Positions 62,010 through 64,000 of a stretch of 64,000 nt of DNA are shown here, one piece after another. Position numbers and translations under genes: made by a program. The first letter of the stretch is position 1. Each line of letters starts with the position of its first letter. Below the pieces are notes generated by a model, which was not told where the DNA came from, did no database searches, and saw nothing but the letters and a program-made list of their open reading frames with translations. The DNA is from Burkholderia diffusa (lineage in GTDB: Bacteria > Pseudomonadota > Gammaproteobacteria > Burkholderiales > Burkholderiaceae), in NCBI RefSeq assembly GCF_001718315.1, contig NZ_CP013363.1, forward strand, positions 1,798,001 to 1,862,000. Direction: 5' to 3'.

Positions 62010-63299
62010 TCAGACGGTATCGCGCAAACGGTACCAGGCCTTGCCGATCGCTTCCAGCGGCGCGGCCAGGCGGCCGCCGCCGGGGAAGCGCGGGTTGCGG
62101 ATGCGCTGGTACTGCGCAAGCAGGCGATCGTCGCCGAGCACGGCATCGGCGACCGCGCGCGCGCCGGCGAGCGTCGGCAGCACGCCGTGTCCCGAGAAGC
62201 CCTGCAGCCAGAAACGCTGGCCGCGACGGCCGATGTCCGGCGTGCGTCGCATGCTGATGTCGATGTGACCGCCCCACGCGTAGTCGAGCGGCACGCCGGC
62301 CAGTTGCGGGAACACGCGCTCGAGGTGCGGGCGCGTCGCGGCCGCGATGTCGGCCGGAATCCCGCCGAGATACGTGCAGCCGCCGCCGAACAGCAGGCGG
62401 TTGTCGGGGCTCAGGCGGAAGTAGTCGGGCACGAACTGGTTGTCGATCACGCAACTGTTGCGCGGCAGCAGCGAGCGGGCGACCTCCAGCGCGAGCGGCA
62501 CGGTCGCGACCTGGTACGTGCCGACCGGCAGCAACCGGCGCGACAGTTCGGAATCGAGCCGGTCGACATATGCGTTGCATGCGAGCACCAGCACGTCCGC
62601 GCGCACTTCGCCGTGCGCGGTGCGGGCGACGTGGCCGCCGGCCGTCTCGCGACAGTCGAGCACGCGGCTTTGCTCGAAGATGCGGCCGCCCGCCCGTTCG
62701 ATCGTCCGCGCCAGACCGAGCGCGAGCTTCAGCGGATTCAGATGGCCGGCCTCGGGATCATGGAGCGCGGCCAGATAGCGCGCGCTGCCGATCCACTCGG
62801 GCATCTCGTCCTGCCCGATCACGCGCAGGCGGTCGTAGCCCCAGCGCTGCGCCGCCTCGTCGCGCGCCTGCGCGAGCATCGCGACGCGACGCGGCCGCAC
62901 CGCGGCCCACAGGCTGCCGGGCCGGTAGTCTATGTCGAAGCCGTGCCGCGCGGGCAGCTCGCGCACTTCGGCCGCGGCCCAGCGCATGCTGTCCCACAGC
63001 ACGCGCGCGCCGTCGCGGCCGAGCGATTCCTCGAGCGGCTGCATGTCGCACGACCAGCCGAGCAGCGCCTGCCCGCCGTTGCGGCCCGATGCGGCCCACG
63101 CGACGCGGCTCGCCTCGAGCACGACCACGCGCTTGCCCGCGAGCGCGAGGCGCAATGCCGTATGCAGCCCGCTGAAGCCCGCGCCGACGACCAGCACGTC
63201 TGCGTCGATGCGTTCGTCCAGTTCGGGCCGCTGCGGAATCGGCGCCGGGTAGGTGCCGGCGTAGTAGCTTGCGACGTGACGGTCGGACTGCACAAACAT
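62010..63299 (-). CDS. FAD-dependent amine oxidoreductase (PuuB-like)
   Basis: 429 residues from ATG at 63299; a frame extending 12 codons further lies within the operator region and is less likely. The Rossmann motif is DADVLVVGAGFSGLHTALRLALAGKRVVVLE. The DAO-family stretch WAASGRNGGQALLGWSCDM follows, with a C-terminal GFSGHGVLPTLAGARAVADAV. This is the form of gamma-glutamylputrescine oxidase and relatives, which oxidise a glutamylated amine to an aldehyde with H2O2. It starts the operon and is 17 bases before the regulator gene. Confidence 0.92.
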   Translation of the reverse strand: MFVQSDRHVASYYAGTYPAPIPQRPELDERIDADVLVVGAGFSGLHTALRLALAGKRVVVLEASRVAWAASGRNGGQALLGWSCDMQPLEESLGRDGARVLWDSMRWAAAEVRELPARHGFDIDYRPGSLWAAVRPRRVAMLAQARDEAAQRWGYDRLRVIGQDEMPEWIGSARYLAALHDPEAGHLNPLKLALGLARTIERAGGRIFEQSRVLDCRETAGGHVARTAHGEVRADVLVLACNAYVDRLDSELSRRLLPVGTYQVATVPLALEVARSLLPRNSCVIDNQFVPDYFRLSPDNRLLFGGGCTYLGGIPADIAAATRPHLERVFPQLAGVPLDYAWGGHIDISMRRTPDIGRRGQRFWLQGFSGHGVLPTLAGARAVADAVLGDDRLLAQYQRIRNPRFPGGGRLAAPLEAIGKAWYRLRDTV

Positions 63300-63307
63300 G
63301 CGGACTC

Positions 63308-63361
63308 CCGTGAAATTCTCGCCGGATAATTTCATGAAAAATTAGCATGGCAATTTCACGG
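63308..63361. promoter_or_regulatory. Operator region of the puu-like operon
   Basis: CCGTGAAATT (63308-63317) and AATTTCACGG (63352-63361) are perfect 10-base arms. Between them ATAATTTCATG and TGAAAAATTA repeat the same TGAAA/TTTCA core, giving about four half sites over 54 bases. The left arm lies 9 bases before the oxidase ATG. The XRE-cupin protein is the likely binder. Confidence 0.65.
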
Positions 63362-63529
63362 AGGCAAGCGGGAGATTGAGGGCGCGCATCGTTGGATAAA
63401 TGAAAGCCTTGCCGAGTGCCGGCATGACGATTGCGCCGGTCATCGGTATCTTTCCCCATGCGCGGCCGGAGCCGACAATGCATACGGCGACGACCGACGA
63501 CACCGCACCGATGCAAGGAGGCACCCCGC

Positions 63530-63757
63530 ATGACGACACCGTTCAAACCGGGCGATCACGTCCGCTGGAATTCCGAAGCCGGTTACGTGAACGGCACGAT
63601 CATCGCGATCCACACGCAGGATTTCGACTACAAGGGCCATCGCCACCGTGCGTCGCCCGACGATCCGCAGTACGAGATCAAGAGCGACCGCACCGACCAC
63701 ATCGCCGCGCATCGCGGCCGCGTACTCGAACGCATTGCCGACAAGGATGACGCGTGA
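63530..63757 (+). CDS. DUF2945 (hypervirulence-associated TUDOR-like) small protein
   Basis: 75 residues: FKPGDHVRWNSEAGYVNGTIIAIHTQDFDYKGHRHRASPDDPQYEIKSDRTDHIAAHR is the DUF2945 pattern (given as its recognisable course across residues 5-62), an SH3/TUDOR-like fold of unknown role. AAGGAGG stands eight bases before the ATG. Its stop overlaps the start of the next gene (TGATG), so the two are translationally coupled, a pairing often seen for DUF2945 and DUF488. Confidence 0.88.
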   Translation: MTTPFKPGDHVRWNSEAGYVNGTIIAIHTQDFDYKGHRHRASPDDPQYEIKSDRTDHIAAHRGRVLERIADKDDA

Positions 63758-64000
63758 TGCTCCCGTTCTACACGATCGGCCATTCGAACCGCACGCTCGA
63801 CGCGTTCGTCGGGATGCTCGGCGCGGCCGATATCACGCTGCTCGTCGATATCCGGAAAATGACGCGCTCTCGCACCAATCCGCAGTTCAACGAAGCGACG
63901 CTTCCCGCCGCGCTGGCCGCGGTCGACATTGCGTACGAGCACATCGCGGCGCTCGGCGGCCTGCGCGGCCAGTCGCGCGGCGTGCCCGACGAGATCAACG
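63757..64000 (+). CDS. DUF488 family protein (partial, cut by window end)
   Basis: The first 81 residues are visible: MLPFYTIGHSNRTLDAFVGML, then LLVDIRKMTRSRTNPQFNEATL and YEHIAALGGLRG, the standard DUF488 opening with the GHSNR and L-GGLRG motifs. The full family length is about 150-180 residues. Function unknown; members are small cytosolic proteins often coupled to DUF2945. It overlaps the preceding stop by one base. Confidence 0.92.
   Translation, partial: MLPFYTIGHSNRTLDAFVGMLGAADITLLVDIRKMTRSRTNPQFNEATLPAALAAVDIAYEHIAALGGLRGQSRGVPDEIN

Noticed and set aside
1-64000. CRISPR arrays, tRNA/rRNA genes, insertion sequences or prophage
   Set aside because: Looked for and not seen: no regularly spaced repeats, no cloverleaf-like sequence and no transposase or integrase frames.

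Overview
The window is typical Burkholderia cepacia complex DNA. It has very high GC, long antisense shadow frames, tightly overlapping genes and the usual accessory-replicon mix of regulators, transporters and salvage enzymes. I infer a secondary chromosome; no tRNA, rRNA, CRISPR array, insertion sequence or phage is visible.

Layout. (1) 1-4749, minus strand: five exported proteins, four of them Gly/Ser/Ala-rich or Pro/Ala-rich with cleavable signal peptides, followed at the left edge by a VpsR-like sigma-54 activator. This looks like a surface or matrix protein locus. A lower-GC, gene-free stretch of about 1.9 kb lies upstream. (2) 6634-10418: an AraC regulator divergent from a two-subunit molybdenum hydroxylase. 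(3) 10870-31824: a type III secretion (T3SS) island. sctQ, sctR and a lytic transglycosylase lie on the plus strand. sctV-S-C-D-(small protein)-I-J-K-L-N-O-T-U form one overlapping minus-strand operon. An asparagine synthetase gene sits between the arms, with a lone winged-helix regulator on one flank and two LuxR-type regulators without luxI on the other. No translocon, needle-length ruler, gatekeeper, chaperone or effector gene is present, and the autocleavage motif of SctU is replaced. (4) 31908-38551: an NRAMP-related transporter with altered metal-site motifs and an upstream 45-residue ORF; then a promoter, a 20-codon Cys-containing upstream ORF, a small membrane protein and an OprB porin; then a trehalase. 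(5) 38855-45137: an MFS exporter, a possible antisense-oriented small RNA, a YcaQ-family DNA glycosylase, small housekeeping enzymes and acetyltransferases. (6) 45213-51992: lysR/lysA divergent pair, then an amino-acid (probably cystine) ABC transporter with metC and a DUF3088 protein. (7) 52064-57127: an EamA exporter divergent from a MocR regulator across a palindrome, then the nadV-nadM nicotinamide salvage pair. (8) 57313-64000: cell-wall amidase, LprI-like protein, acetyltransferase, a puu-like polyamine or amine catabolic operon with an inverted-repeat operator, then a DUF2945 gene and a truncated DUF488 gene.

The observations most worth following are the T3SS whose SctU has Tyr-Ser-Ser-Ser where Asn-Pro-Thr-His is expected, together with the absence of switching and translocation genes; the sigma-54-linked secreted-protein locus; the divergent NRAMP protein with its small upstream ORF; the 20-codon ORF with strong initiation signals upstream of oprB; and the possible small RNA at 40.3-40.5 kb.
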